Shown here: in pieces, positions 63,309-64,000 of the stretch
How the letters are laid out: every line of letters starts with the position of its first letter
Position numbering within the stretch: the first letter of the stretch is position 1
Origin: a bacterium
GTDB lineage: Bacteria > Armatimonadota > Zipacnadia > Zipacnadales > UBA11051
Assembly (NCBI GenBank): GCA_021372615.1
Contig: JAJFUB010000169.1
Span: 1 to 64,000 of the forward strand
Length of the DNA: 64,000 nt
Direction: 5' to 3'
Made by a program: the position numbers and the translations under genes
The notes under the pieces: generated by a model
What the model saw: the letters and a program-made list of their open reading frames with translations, nothing else
What the model was told of the DNA's origin: nothing
Databases searched by the model: none

Positions 63309-64000
63309 TCACGACGGCTCGCAGCCCACCATCGCCAGCGCCCGCTGCAGTTCCTCGTCCGTCACGCTGCCATAGTGGCACGCCACCGTGCCCTCCATCC
63401 AGTCCACGCACTTGCCCTTGGTCGTGTGGCAGATCAGCCAGCTCGGCTTGCCGGGGGTCCAGGGGACCTGCGACAGCTCGCGGTCTAGCTGCTCGACGTC
63501 GTGCCCGTCTATCTCGCGCGGCTCCCAGCCGAAGTCACGGACCTTGGCGCTGAAGGGCTCCAACTCCAGCACGTCGCCGACCTTCCCGAGCGCCTGGACG
63601 CGGTTGTAGTCCACCATCACGGTGAGGTTGTCGAGTTGGTGTTGGGCGGCGAACAGCATCGCCTCCCACGAGGAGCCCTCGTCGCAGTCGCCATCGCTCA
63701 TCAGGCAGAAGACGCGGTGGGTCTTGCCGGTGCGCTTGGCGGCGACGGCCATGCCGCAGGCCACCGGCAGCCCGTGCCCGAGCGACCCGGTGGAGAACTC
63801 CACGCCGGGCACGTGGTGGCTGATATGGCCCATGAGCTTGCCGCCGTCGCGGTAGTAGCCCTGCATCCACTCGGCGGGGATGAAGCCCTTCTCGACGAGC
63901 GCGGCATAGACGGCGGCCCCGCCGTGGCCCTTGGACAGGATGAAGCGGTCGCGGTCGGGCCAGTCGGGGCGGTCGGGGTCCACGCGCAGGATGCGCTCAT
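63309..64000 (-). CDS. Transketolase N-terminal section (partial, runs off window)
   Basis: At least 229 residues; the 5' end is beyond base 64000 (the frame is open to the edge, reading ERILRVDPDRPDW). It carries the thiamine-diphosphate binding region: RFILSKGHGGAAVYAAL, TGSLGHGLPVACGMAVA, and the GDG...N motif in MSDGDCDEGSSWEAM with VDYNR. Ends with TTKGKCVDWMEG, typical of split transketolases. It partners with the section at 61556. Confidence 0.92.
   Translation of the reverse strand, partial: ERILRVDPDRPDWPDRDRFILSKGHGGAAVYAALVEKGFIPAEWMQGYYRDGGKLMGHISHHVPGVEFSTGSLGHGLPVACGMAVAAKRTGKTHRVFCLMSDGDCDEGSSWEAMLFAAQHQLDNLTVMVDYNRVQALGKVGDVLELEPFSAKVRDFGWEPREIDGHDVEQLDRELSQVPWTPGKPSWLICHTTKGKCVDWMEGTVACHYGSVTDEELQRALAMVGCEPS

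Overview
The window is about 64 kb of GC-rich bacterial chromosome with no rRNA or tRNA that I can see. Nine short type IV-pilin-like/DUF1559-like proteins carry the same N-terminus ([19 protein letters not shown], then [13 protein letters not shown]) and a C-terminal H-x-G-x-N-x-x-F-x-DGH-x-KW motif. That style is typical of Armatimonadota and, more loosely, Planctomycetes-type bacteria. I infer an uncultured Armatimonadota-like organism; this is a guess from protein style, not from a marker gene.

Layout. 1-0.9 kb: a GAGGGGAT tandem repeat and a small secreted protein. 0.9-10.9 kb, minus strand: a classic transcription/translation operon read in the order rimP, nusA, infB, a lipoprotein protease, ylxP, rbfA, nrnA, truB, ribF, with leuB at its end. 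It has a recognisable promoter and an intrinsic terminator inside its leader. 11-16 kb: a doubled PurS-like protein, a small membrane zinc-ribbon protein, a lipoprotein and a beta-helix protein. 16-25 kb: a pilin, a sugar isomerase-like protein, a Nudix hydrolase and a three-gene alpha-glucan cluster (debranching enzyme, GH15-like, GH57 branching enzyme-like). 25-31.3 kb: seven pilin-like genes in tandem, most followed by their own hairpin terminator. 31.4-34.5 kb: a large secreted heparinase-like lyase.

35-56 kb looks like a different module. It holds a FixL-like sensor kinase and three FixJ-like receivers, two outer-membrane barrel proteins, a repeat-rich secreted protein, a SulP transporter followed by four small membrane proteins, and an anaerobic sulfatase maturase directly followed by two sulfatases. 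I read it as a sulfate-ester handling and sensing island, possibly acquired, with at least one decayed gene fragment. 56-59.5 kb: an AraC regulator divergent from a DegT-type aminotransferase, then another pilin. 59.7-61.5 kb: an AAA ATPase/DUF4276 pair whose architecture resembles TOPRIM-partnered defence systems. 61.5-64 kb: a split transketolase whose two halves are separated by a HigBA-like toxin-antitoxin pair; the N-terminal half runs off the window.

The gaps between genes are unusually rich in inverted repeats of at least six families. One of them (GCGGTC-ACC-GACCGC) also sits three times, in frame, inside the debranching enzyme gene and overlaps the truB stop codon.
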